This document shows positions 17,865 through 25,749 of a stretch of 64,000 bases of DNA, one piece after another. The first letter of the stretch is position 1, and the number at the start of each line of letters is the position of its first letter. The translations under genes were made by a program, and so were the position numbers. Source of the DNA: Caldifarciminota bacterium (GTDB taxonomy: Bacteria > Hydrothermota > Tepidihabitantia > Tepidihabitantales > CAIPLT01); the NCBI GenBank assembly GCA_903865935.1, contig CAIPLT010000015.1, positions 1-64,000 of the forward strand. The letters run 5' to 3'. The notes under the pieces were generated by a model, which was not told the origin of the DNA, searched no databases, and saw nothing but the letters and a program-made list of their open reading frames with translations.

Positions 17865-19049
17865 TTACACCTTATCCTTTAAAGCAGTGATGCCCGGCAA
17901 TTCTTTACCTTCCAGGAATTCCAGACTGGCACTGCCGGCTGTTGATACAAAACTCATCTTATTTTTCAATCCGAATTTTTTCAATGCCGAACCAGTATCG
18001 CCGCCGCCGACCACTGAAGTCGCGCCAGCGCTGGTAGCATCAGCAACCGCTAATCCGATTTCTTTACTGCCATTGGCGAATTTATCAATCTCAAAGATTC
18101 CGATTGGACCAGCCCAGGCAATTGTCTTGGCATTCTTAATAATTTCCGAATAACTTTTAATCGTCTCTGGTCCGATATCAACTCCTGACCAGCCCAATAA
18201 AATCGCATTTGTGTTTACAATTTTAGTATTAGCGCTCGCATCAATTTTATCGGCAATCACAATATCAATCGGCAGTTTTATTTTCTTCTCGGATAACAGA
18301 CTTTTTGCCTCCGCCAGCATCTCTGGTTCAAAGATTGACGAGCCGATTTCATAACCCTGGGCTTTAATAAAATTAAAAATCAACCCGCCGCCCAATAACA
18401 GATAATCAACTTTGGGTAACAGGTTCTTAATTACCCCGAGTTTATCGGTAATCTTTGACCCGCCAATGATTGCAACATACGGGTGCTTGGGCGACTCGGC
18501 AACATAACTCAAATAGTCAATCTCTTTTTCCATCAAGAATCCTGCAACCGGTGTTTTAAAGAACTTTGTTATCCCTTCAGTTGAAGCATGAGCTCGGTGC
18601 GCGGTCGCGAACGCATCATTGACATACAAATCTCCGAGCATTGCAAGTGACTTGGCAAAGTCCGGGTTATTTTTTTCCTCTTCGGCATGAAACCTTAAAT
18701 TTTCTAACAAGACCACATCGCCCGGTTTTGCCTGCTGAATTAGATTTTCTACAATTGAACCGATACAATCATCAGCAAATAAAACTTCGCGATTGATAAG
18801 TTCGGAAAGCCGTTTCGCCACTGGTTTTAAGGAATATTTCATATCTAGTTTACCTTTGGGTTTGCCAAGATGGGACATAAGTATTGTAATGCCGTTCTCT
18901 CTGATAATATACTCGATGGTTGGCAAAGCAGCGCGGATACGGTTGTCGTCACTGATTTCACCAGCTGAAGATAATGGCACATTAAAATCAACCCGCACTA
19001 AAACTTTCTTATTTTTAATATCTAAATCTCGAATTGTCAGTTTTTTCAT
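17865..19049 (-). CDS. pgk: Phosphoglycerate kinase
   Basis: 394 residues, full length. It transfers phosphate from 1,3-bisphosphoglycerate to ADP. N-lobe motif KVLVRVDFNVPLS, substrate segment LMSHLGKPKG, hinge region GGSKITDKLGV, and the C-lobe nucleotide loop VVGGGDTGSAL are all present. Second gene of the operon, 36 bases after gap, and nearly abutting tpiA. Confidence 0.98.
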   Translation of the reverse strand: MKKLTIRDLDIKNKKVLVRVDFNVPLSSAGEISDDNRIRAALPTIEYIIRENGITILMSHLGKPKGKLDMKYSLKPVAKRLSELINREVLFADDCIGSIVENLIQQAKPGDVVLLENLRFHAEEEKNNPDFAKSLAMLGDLYVNDAFATAHRAHASTEGITKFFKTPVAGFLMEKEIDYLSYVAESPKHPYVAIIGGSKITDKLGVIKNLLPKVDYLLLGGGLIFNFIKAQGYEIGSSIFEPEMLAEAKSLLSEKKIKLPIDIVIADKIDASANTKIVNTNAILLGWSGVDIGPETIKSYSEIIKNAKTIAWAGPIGIFEIDKFANGSKEIGLAVADATSAGATSVVGGGDTGSALKKFGLKNKMSFVSTAGSASLEFLEGKELPGITALKDKV

Positions 19050-19085
19050 AGTTTTCTAAATTCGATTAGATGAAGAACCGCTTCT

Positions 19086-20099
19086 TCACACCACTTTTTT
19101 ACCAATATATTCAAGCAGGTCAATCACCCGGCAGGTATAACCGTATTCATTATCATACCAGGCAAAGACTTTGACTAATGTTTTATCAGTCACGGTTGTA
19201 ATATTTGCATCAAAGATTGCCGAATGCGGATTGCCGGTAAAATCAATTGAGACCAGCGGGGTGGTTTCATATTGAATATATTTTTTCATTGGTCCTGAGC
19301 ACGCTTTTTTAAATGCAGCATTTACATCGTCTTTGGAAGTCTCTTTTTCCACTACGCAGGTGAAATCAACTAACGAAACATCTGGCGTCGGCACCCTAAT
19401 TGCACTGCCGTCAATCTTACCCTTCAGTTCCGGAAAAATTACGCCAACCAGTTTTGCAGCACCGGTTGAGGTAGGAATCATTGACATCGCCGCGGCTCGA
19501 GCGCGCCGTAAATCTTTATGCGGTGCATCCAGAATTTTCTGGTCATTGGTATATGCATGAATCGTTGTCATATAACCGCGTTTGATTTTAAAGTTTTCGT
19601 GCAAGACTTTTGCAACCGGAACGATACAGTTGGTCGTGCAGGATGCGTTGGAAATAATGTTGTCGGTCTTTGGGTCATAAATCGATTCGTTTACGCCCAT
19701 CACAATCGATTTTATTGGTATCTCGCCTTTGGGCGGAGCGGTAATCACGACCTTTTTCGCACCCGCATCAAGATGCGGTTTACACTTCTCATATGCAGTA
19801 AATATGCCGCTCGACTCGACCACTATATCAATGCCTAAATCTTTCCACGGCAATTTTGACGGGTCTTTTTCTGAGAATGTTTTAATTTCTTTGCCGTTGA
19901 CTAGAAACGATTTATCCAGCGCTTCTACATTCTCCGGCATGATGCCATGCACCGAGTCGTATTTTAATAGATGGGCGAGTGTTTTTGTATCGGTAATATC
20001 ATTAACCGCAACAAAATCAATATTCTTGCTCTTTAAACCGACTCTTAAAACCAGCCGGCCAATTCTGCCAAAACCGTTAATTGCAACTTTTAATGCCAT
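19086..20099 (-). CDS. gap: Glyceraldehyde-3-phosphate dehydrogenase, type I
   Basis: 337 residues. It oxidises glyceraldehyde 3-phosphate with NAD and phosphate. Rossmann start INGFGRIGRLVLR, active-site SNASCTTNCIVPVAK (catalytic Cys), GRAAA-like ARAAAMSMIPTSTGAAK and WYDNEYGYTCRV are present. CAGGAGGC stands before the ATG. First gene of gap-pgk-tpiA, driven by a strong promoter that lies back to back with the promoter of the TPR lipoprotein gene. Confidence 0.98.
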   Translation of the reverse strand: MALKVAINGFGRIGRLVLRVGLKSKNIDFVAVNDITDTKTLAHLLKYDSVHGIMPENVEALDKSFLVNGKEIKTFSEKDPSKLPWKDLGIDIVVESSGIFTAYEKCKPHLDAGAKKVVITAPPKGEIPIKSIVMGVNESIYDPKTDNIISNASCTTNCIVPVAKVLHENFKIKRGYMTTIHAYTNDQKILDAPHKDLRRARAAAMSMIPTSTGAAKLVGVIFPELKGKIDGSAIRVPTPDVSLVDFTCVVEKETSKDDVNAAFKKACSGPMKKYIQYETTPLVSIDFTGNPHSAIFDANITTVTDKTLVKVFAWYDNEYGYTCRVIDLLEYIGKKVV

Positions 20100-20172
20100 A
20101 CTGCCTCCTGATAATATAATATATAAATTTTCATTGTATTTCTGAGCTTACAGAAATCTTATAGTAATTTTA

Positions 20173-20201
20173 AGTATAATAAAGAACTGCAGTTGTGTCA
20201 A
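20173..20201 (-). promoter_or_regulatory. Promoter of gap-pgk-tpiA
   Basis: Minus strand TTGACA (20196-20201), 17-base spacer, TATACT (20173-20178). Its -35 box lies only 4 bases from that of the divergent promoter at 20206. Confidence 0.8.
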
Positions 20202-20205
20202 CCTA

Positions 20206-20235
20206 TTGACAAAGCTGTAAATAGTTTATTATCAT
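20206..20235 (+). promoter_or_regulatory. Promoter of the TPR lipoprotein and pyr genes, predicted leaderless
   Basis: TTGACA (20206-20211), 18-base spacer, TATCAT (20230-20235), then 5 bases to the GTG start at 20241. No Shine-Dalgarno sequence is present. Confidence 0.65.
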
Positions 20236-20240
20236 AAGAT

Positions 20241-21896
20241 GTGATATTTAGAAAACTCGCCCCGTATCGGCAATTGTTATATTTAGCTTTTATTATAACA
20301 ATGTTTTTCAACTGTGCTTACTACAATACATTTTATAATGCAGAAAAATATTACAATGAGGGGCTGGAAAAACAGAAGACCAGCGCAACCCAGGCAAAAA
20401 CGAATTTTGACAAAGCGGTTGAAAAATCCGCGCTTGTTATCAGCAAATATCCGCGTTCTAAATTTACTCCCCAGGCATTATTCATTATCGGAATGTCATA
20501 CTATTATCTTGGCGACTATGCCAAAGCAATTCCTAAGTTCGAAAACCTGCTTCTGGTTTTTCCCAATTCTAAGTTTGTTAACGAGGCCAAATTATACTGG
20601 GCTCTGTCATTAATCGCAACCGAGGATTACAACAATGCATTAGTAAAATTAGAAGAACTCCGCGCCTCCTTTCCACAGCATAAAGCAAGCGATCCATTTA
20701 TCGAGCTGGTACAATATAAAACTGGCGAGATTTATTTCTCAAGAAAGGATTTTGACCAGGCGATTCAGGAATTTCAGGTTTTTACCAATCAGCATCCGAA
20801 ATCCGACTTGTATAATAACGCTTTACTCTTCTTGGGCGATGCGCATCGTGCTTTGAAACATTATCCGGAAGCGATAACAAATTATGAAAAGTATTTAGCT
20901 CAAACCAAGGTAAAAACCGACGACCCAAAGGCTGATACGAACAGCGAACGAACCAATGTTATTCTGCGGGTTGCCGAGTGTTATATCGAATCCAATCAGG
21001 AAGCACAAGGACTGAAAATTATTGATGATATAGTGAAAGGCGATACAATTAAATCAATACAAAAATTGGACAGCAAGTCTTATCTTGATTTGGGTAAACT
21101 TTTCATACAAATCAATGACCTGACCAAAGCGCGTACCTACCTTAAAAAAGTCAAGGACGTTAAATATTCGGCAGAGGCGTATTACCTTTTGGGAAACAGT
21201 TATGAGAGCGAAACTAAATTTGATACGGCAAAGGCATACTACGATAGTATTGTTATTAAAAATCCTACGTCCGATTTCAGGGCATTAGCCGAAAGCCGTA
21301 TTACGCTCTTGCAAATGGTCGTTGAAAAACCGAAGGAAAAACCAAAAACCCCGAGCCCTGATACATTAAAACATGAAAACAAACCAGAAGAGAAGGCACT
21401 TGACACTTTAAAAATACCGGAAGATACAATACAACCGCCGAATGAGCTTGATACGATGAAATATACGGTTGAGACCGATACATTTAAAAACCATATGACA
21501 CATGACACAACCAAAATTAATGTGAAACCCGACACGACTAATAAACAGGCTATACCGGATACCTTAAAGAACATCAGTAAAGCTGAAACCAACGCGTATG
21601 AAGATTCTGCCTCAAAACAATTTCATATTGCGGAAATCTACAATATGAATCTGAAGAAATATGAACAGGCGATTTTAGAGTACGAAAAGGTCAATATCCT
21701 GTTTCCAAAAAGCCCGTATGCGCCAAAAGCCCTGTTTGCCAAAGTTTGGATATACAAAAATATTTTAGGTGCGCAAGCCGACACCAGTCATTACAACCCT
21801 GACTTTAAACGGGTATTAAATAAGATTATCATTGAGTATCCGAATACCGAATACGCCAATGCCGCAAAAGATATGCTCTTAGAAAAACCCAAGTAA
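20241..21896 (+). CDS. Outer-membrane TPR lipoprotein, BamD-like
   Basis: 551 residues with GTG start. The N-terminal hydrophobic stretch ends in a lipobox-like MFFNC at about residues 25-29, so it is probably lipidated. Repeated TPR units follow (YNEGLEKQKTSATQAKTNFD, ALFIIGMSYYYLGDYAKAI, ALLFLGDAHRALKHYPEAI and others) over residues 35-360, similar to BamD/YbgF-type proteins of outer-membrane assembly. A Pro/Thr/Asp-rich linker with repeated DTLK and DT motifs spans about 365-450, and a further TPR-like region closes the protein. It starts a run that continues into pyrK after a 4-base gap, so an envelope gene may drive the pyrimidine genes. Confidence 0.75.
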   Translation: MIFRKLAPYRQLLYLAFIITMFFNCAYYNTFYNAEKYYNEGLEKQKTSATQAKTNFDKAVEKSALVISKYPRSKFTPQALFIIGMSYYYLGDYAKAIPKFENLLLVFPNSKFVNEAKLYWALSLIATEDYNNALVKLEELRASFPQHKASDPFIELVQYKTGEIYFSRKDFDQAIQEFQVFTNQHPKSDLYNNALLFLGDAHRALKHYPEAITNYEKYLAQTKVKTDDPKADTNSERTNVILRVAECYIESNQEAQGLKIIDDIVKGDTIKSIQKLDSKSYLDLGKLFIQINDLTKARTYLKKVKDVKYSAEAYYLLGNSYESETKFDTAKAYYDSIVIKNPTSDFRALAESRITLLQMVVEKPKEKPKTPSPDTLKHENKPEEKALDTLKIPEDTIQPPNELDTMKYTVETDTFKNHMTHDTTKINVKPDTTNKQAIPDTLKNISKAETNAYEDSASKQFHIAEIYNMNLKKYEQAILEYEKVNILFPKSPYAPKALFAKVWIYKNILGAQADTSHYNPDFKRVLNKIIIEYPNTEYANAAKDMLLEKPK

Positions 21897-21900
21897 TTCT

Positions 21901-22668
21901 GTGATTAGAAAACAGGCGGTCGTTTACGGAAAAGAAGAAATCGGACCTGGAATTTATTCGATGTGGCTTAAATGCCCTCAAATCGCCAGAACCGCAAAGC
22001 CCGGACAATTTGTACAGATCGCAGTGAATGATTCGTATGAACCGTTTTTGAGCCGACCGCTTTCAATCGCTGATACCACCAATAACACGATACGAATAAT
22101 TTATCGGGTCATCGGCAAAGGAACCGAAATATTAAAAGCGAAAAAGGACGGTGAAACATTATTAATATTAGGACCTTTGGGCAAGGCGATTACTCCAGTA
22201 AAAAATAAAAATATTGTGCTGTGCGCAGGTGGTTTAGGTATTGCGCCTTTATTATACTTAGCCAAAAATCTAAAGAAGAATAATAACCTTATCTTGTTCT
22301 ATGGTGCAAGGAATGAGTCGGAACTGATATTACTTAAAGAATTCAAACCATTGTGCGATAAGATATTTTTGTCAACCGATGATGGTTCCAAAGGCAGAAA
22401 AGGATTTGTTACTGATATATTATTTTCGGCTCATGATATACTTGCTAATGCATACTGTTTATACATAGCCGGACCATCCGAAATGATAAAGAAAATTTCC
22501 AATTATAAATTTAGACTTTCTCATTTGAAATTATTCGGTTTTCTCGAAGAGCGGATGGGTTGTGGCTGCGGTATCTGCTTTGGCTGTGCAGTAAAGAAAA
22601 GAGGAAATGGTTATCTTCGCGTGTGCACTGACGGACCGGTATTTGATTTATCCAAAGTAGCGCTATGA
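21901..22668 (+). CDS. pyrK: Dihydroorotate dehydrogenase electron-transfer subunit
   Basis: 255 residues, GTG start. FAD/NAD-binding reductase-like protein: FAD site EPFLSRPLSIAD, NAD-binding LCAGGLGIAPLLYL, and a C-terminal 2Fe-2S cluster with cysteines in GCGCGICFGC and RVCTDGP. It passes electrons from the PyrD subunit to NAD in class 1B enzymes, for de novo pyrimidine synthesis. It sits 4 bases after the TPR lipoprotein gene and overlaps pyrD by 4 bases (ATGA). Confidence 0.95.
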   Translation: MIRKQAVVYGKEEIGPGIYSMWLKCPQIARTAKPGQFVQIAVNDSYEPFLSRPLSIADTTNNTIRIIYRVIGKGTEILKAKKDGETLLILGPLGKAITPVKNKNIVLCAGGLGIAPLLYLAKNLKKNNNLILFYGARNESELILLKEFKPLCDKIFLSTDDGSKGRKGFVTDILFSAHDILANAYCLYIAGPSEMIKKISNYKFRLSHLKLFGFLEERMGCGCGICFGCAVKKRGNGYLRVCTDGPVFDLSKVAL

Positions 22669-23513
22669 CCAAAATAAAGATAAAAAATCTCGAGTTTAAA
22701 AATCCGCTTGTCTTAGCATCCGGCACATTTAGTTTTGGTGATAAGTTTATTTCAGTGGCAAATCAGATGGGCGGTATTGTAACCAAAGGAATAACCCTTA
22801 AACCGCGCATGGGTAATCCATCGCCACGAATTTATGAAACCGCATCTGGTATTCTCAACTCAGTCGGCTTGGAAAATCCTGGTGTTGATAAGTTCTGCAC
22901 CAATATTTTACCTGAATTAAAATCTTTAAAAACCAATCTGATTGTTAATATTTCCGGTAACAGCCCGCAAGAATTTAAAGCTTTAGCCCAAAGATTAGAC
23001 GACACAGAGATTGATGCCTTAGAAATAAATATATCCTGTCCTAATATTAGAGATTGTAATAAGATGATTGGTCGGGACCCAAAGCAAACATACAAGGTTG
23101 TTCGGGCAGTCCGCAAACAGACCAAAAAAATAATCATAACCAAGTTGACCGCTAATTTTATTGACCCCCTAATAACCGCCCAAGCCGCCAATGATGCTGG
23201 AACCGATGCAATCTGCTTAATCAATACTTTATATGGAATAGCGCTTGATACAAAAACCGGCAAACCATTTCTTGGTGGCGTAACCGGCGGGCTTTCTGGT
23301 CCGGCAATAAAACCATTTGCCTTATACTGTGTCTGGTATGTTGCATCCAGAATTAAACTGCCGATTATCGGTTGCGGTGGTATCGTATCAGCACAAGATG
23401 TCAAAGAATATTTACTTGCCGGTAGTAAATTAGTTGAAATCGGCTCGGCTAATTTGCGTAATCCGTATGCCGGGCTTGAAATATTAAAAGAATTAAATAG
23501 ATTGAGGGGGTAA
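22665..23513 (+). CDS. pyrD: Dihydroorotate dehydrogenase, catalytic subunit (class 1B)
   Basis: 282 residues. FMN enzyme that oxidises dihydroorotate to orotate. Visible: LASGTFSFGD, substrate motif NSVGLENPG, EINISCPN with the class 1 catalytic Cys, KLTAN, and the FMN phosphate loop PIIGCGGIVSAQD. The presence of pyrK next to it marks it as the NAD-linked heterotetrameric type. Translationally coupled to pyrK and 3 bases before pyrF. Confidence 0.96.
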   Translation: MTKIKIKNLEFKNPLVLASGTFSFGDKFISVANQMGGIVTKGITLKPRMGNPSPRIYETASGILNSVGLENPGVDKFCTNILPELKSLKTNLIVNISGNSPQEFKALAQRLDDTEIDALEINISCPNIRDCNKMIGRDPKQTYKVVRAVRKQTKKIIITKLTANFIDPLITAQAANDAGTDAICLINTLYGIALDTKTGKPFLGGVTGGLSGPAIKPFALYCVWYVASRIKLPIIGCGGIVSAQDVKEYLLAGSKLVEIGSANLRNPYAGLEILKELNRLRG

Positions 23514-23516
23514 AAT

Positions 23517-24281
23517 ATGACCCAATTAATCCTTGCAGTTCAGGGCGATTCAGCACAAAAAGCAAAAAAGATTTATAAAGAGACTCAGGGTTGGTGTGAT
23601 GTGTATAAAATCGGCATCGATTTATTCACCCATTCCGGCACAAGATTAATCAGTTATTTTAACGATAATGATGCCAAGGTATTTCTCGATTTGAAGTTCT
23701 GCGATATCCCGACCGTGGTTGCGCGCACTTGTGAAATCTGTGCAAAATTCAAGGTAACAATGTTTACGATTCACGCAATGGGTGGTATTGAAATGATGAA
23801 GATGTGTGCTGAACATCTTAATGAGTTCTGTGATAAAAAGCATATTAAGCCCAGACCATTAATTTTAGGGGTAACGATTCTCACCAGCATTTCCGACACA
23901 GAGTTTGCCCAAATCTGGGGAACGAGTCAAAAAATTGATATGTCCTCACACATCACAAGACTTGCAAGCTTAGCCAAAGTTTGCGGGCTTGACGGTGTGG
24001 TCTGTTCAGCTCACGAAATCACCGCAATTAAAAAGGAATGCGGTCAGAATTTTCTGGTCGTGGTTCCGGGTATCCGTGTTATTCCGCCTGCTGGACCGGA
24101 AACCGAAGGTCTGGAAGGAATGAAAGTCAAGCATGATGACCAGGCGCGGTCGGATACGCCGGAAGCGGCAAGCCGTCTTGGTGCAGATTACATTGTGGTC
24201 GGCAGACCGATTATTAATGCTTTGGACCCAGTTGCCGTGATTGAAAAAATCCGGGAAGATATTAAAAAAGGCAGCAAGTAG
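23517..24281 (+). CDS. pyrF: Orotidine 5'-phosphate decarboxylase
   Basis: 254 residues. Makes UMP from OMP. The catalytic Lys/Asp network is in FLDLKFCDIPTVVA (D-x-K-x-x-D). The phosphate loop is VVPGIRVIPPAG, and DYIVVGRPII closes the barrel. Part of pyrK-pyrD-pyrF-pyrE, with GAGGGGG just before the start. Confidence 0.96.
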   Translation: MTQLILAVQGDSAQKAKKIYKETQGWCDVYKIGIDLFTHSGTRLISYFNDNDAKVFLDLKFCDIPTVVARTCEICAKFKVTMFTIHAMGGIEMMKMCAEHLNEFCDKKHIKPRPLILGVTILTSISDTEFAQIWGTSQKIDMSSHITRLASLAKVCGLDGVVCSAHEITAIKKECGQNFLVVVPGIRVIPPAGPETEGLEGMKVKHDDQARSDTPEAASRLGADYIVVGRPIINALDPVAVIEKIREDIKKGSK

Positions 24282-24300
24282 TTGATAGCAAGGAGAGCAG

Positions 24301-24888
24301 ATGGATATTGAAAAAATATTAGAGGAAAATAACGTTCTTAAAACCGGTCACTTTTTATTATCTTCAGGACTTCACAGCGCAAAGTATTTTGAGAAGTTTC
24401 GCATTTTGGAAAATCCTGAACTGGTTGTGATGTTTGGTAAAATGATTGCCGAGTATTACAAAAACAAAGGCATTTCGATTGTCTGCGGTCCGACCACCGG
24501 CGGTGTAATTATCGCATATGAAGTCGCAAGGCAGATGGGACTCAAATGCATCTTTGCCGAATCAAAACCTCCAGAAGCAGGTCGGGTTATTCGAAGGGGC
24601 TTTACAATTCCCGAGGGGGCAAAGATTCTGGTAGTTGATGATATTCTCACTACTGGCGGTTCAATCAAAGAGACACTTGATGCCTTGAAATCATTTCCCG
24701 GCAAAGTCATCGGAATTTCAGTCTTGATTGACCGGAGTAGTGAAGCGATTAAATTTAATGAGATGGTTCCAGAAGCTGAATTTTTTGCCTGTTACAAGAT
24801 GGCGGTAAAGAATTACGAGCCTAATAATTGTTCATTATGTAAAGTCAATATTCCACTCCAGGCACCTGGTCGCGGCGGTAAGAAATAA
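24301..24888 (+). CDS. pyrE: Orotate phosphoribosyltransferase
   Basis: 195 residues. Joins orotate and PRPP to give OMP. The PRPP motif VVDDILTTGGS is present, with GPTTGGVIIAYE and the C-terminal cysteine-containing tail EPNNCSLCKVNIPLQAPG seen in many bacterial PyrE proteins of the longer type. AAGGAGAG precedes the ATG. Last gene of the pyr run, followed by element B on the opposite strand. Confidence 0.96.
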   Translation: MDIEKILEENNVLKTGHFLLSSGLHSAKYFEKFRILENPELVVMFGKMIAEYYKNKGISIVCGPTTGGVIIAYEVARQMGLKCIFAESKPPEAGRVIRRGFTIPEGAKILVVDDILTTGGSIKETLDALKSFPGKVIGISVLIDRSSEAIKFNEMVPEAEFFACYKMAVKNYEPNNCSLCKVNIPLQAPGRGGKK

Positions 24889-24928
24889 AGTAATATATCT
24901 GCTCGATCGCTTTTTCTTATGGTGTAGT

Positions 24929-25117
24929 TTATATGCTGATAAATTCCGTGATAAATGCCTTGGTCAATGGTCTGAAACATCTCCTATTATACTCCTTGAT
25001 ATAATTTGTAATAGATTTGCTTAGAGATAGATAAATAACACCTGTGATAAATAGGTTAATTCCTTCCATATTATGTATTGCAATAAATAGGGTAATCAAT
25101 CCGCAAAACAACCGCAT
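24929..25117 (-). CDS. Small hydrophobic ORF carried by element B
   Basis: 62 codons from the ATG at 25117. It begins MRLFCGLITLFIAIHNMEGI and is homologous to the ORF of element A. The AAGGAG seen in A is changed to AAGAAA here, so translation would be weaker. Sequences diverge after about residue 45 (SKSITNYIKEY), which probably marks the end of the shared element. Confidence 0.3.
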   Translation of the reverse strand: MRLFCGLITLFIAIHNMEGINLFITGVIYLSLSKSITNYIKEYNRRCFRPLTKAFITEFISI

Positions 25118-25260
25118 AACTGCTTTTCTTTTCGAATTAGCACCCAATGGAGGGAATACTACCCTCTGTTTGACAGGTTTTAGGGATTAATAGTTAGAGG
25201 TTAGTGAGTTAGATTAAAATTTTGTTAGTTTTTTTATTATATTCACAGCATAGATAGAAA
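24975..25260 (-). repeat. Dispersed intergenic element, copy B
   Basis: Minus-strand copy. A-rich block with TTTTAATCTAAC (near 25209-25222), heptamer slot (25180-25214), hairpin GAGGG-TAGTATT-CCCTC (25150-25166) and the small ORF. Compared with copy A, both stem positions changed together (G-C to A-T), which keeps the stem paired. Confidence 0.75.
25180..25214. repeat. Heptamer slot of element B (TTAGGGA, TTAATAG, TTAGAGG, TTAGTGA, GTTAGAT)
   Basis: Five degenerate 7-base units of the TTAGNNN type within the dispersed element. Confidence 0.65.
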
Positions 25261-25329
25261 AAGGGTAGTTTTCTGGTTTGTATCTTGCTTTTACCATTGC
25301 GCCCCCGCTAAAGCTATAGCGACACGCGG

Positions 25330-25350
25330 TTGACTTTTGAGTTTTGACTT
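25330..25350. repeat. Heptamer array TTGACTT/TTGAGTT/TTGACTT
   Basis: Three near-identical 7-base units in intergenic DNA about 120 bases upstream of the promoter at 25474. Confidence 0.7.
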
Positions 25351-25371
25351 ATTTCTCGTCTGTGCTTGCCC

Positions 25372-25447
25372 CGCACCTATTTCAAACACAGTATGAAACA
25401 GATGTTATTATTTGAATGTCTTTTCGCTGTATCTAAAAATAGGTGCG
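25372..25447. repeat. 11-bp perfect inverted repeat around 54 bases
   Basis: CGCACCTATTT (25372-25382) and AAATAGGTGCG (25437-25447), 27 bases upstream of the -35 box at 25474. It could be a structured operator or the ends of a small lost element. No ORF lies inside. Confidence 0.6.
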
Positions 25448-25473
25448 TGGGTAATTCTTTGTAAATACAAAAC

Positions 25474-25502
25474 TTGACAAATTGATATTAATTTGTTATT
25501 TT
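25474..25502 (+). promoter_or_regulatory. Promoter of the large kelch protein gene, with long leader
   Basis: TTGACA (25474-25479), 17-base spacer, TATTTT (25497-25502). The start codon is at 25750, so the leader is about 240 bases. It contains a CTGAC/GTCAG stem near 25537 and other possible hairpins, but I recognise no known riboswitch. Confidence 0.6.
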
Positions 25503-25749
25503 GCATAAAAGGGGATTGTTGTACGTTGAATTAACTGACGAGAGAAGTCAGCAGGGTTTATATAAAGAATGCTGAACAAAAATTTGTCGTGTCCCAGTTT
25601 ATTGTTTGGGATTAAAAACTGGTATAATCCAGCGATGTCGATTAAAACCTTAGGGCAAAAGAACTAATTGCATCATAACTGGTTTGCCTTCGGGCACAGT
25701 GCCAGTGGCACAAAAGCATTGCCCAAAATTAAAAAACGATGGAGGAAAA

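Noticed and set aside
22832-23404. Minus-strand ORF of 190 codons inside pyrD
   Set aside because: Lies wholly antisense to a clear pyrD and shows no motif; a shadow frame.
25616-25632. TATAAT at about 25621 as a second promoter for the 25750 gene
   Set aside because: No acceptable -35 box at 16-18 bases; the nearest candidate has poor match and a 15-base spacer.
25684-25749. TTG start giving 22 more residues to the large kelch protein
   Set aside because: It would bury the signal peptide. GGAGG stands right before the ATG at 25750.
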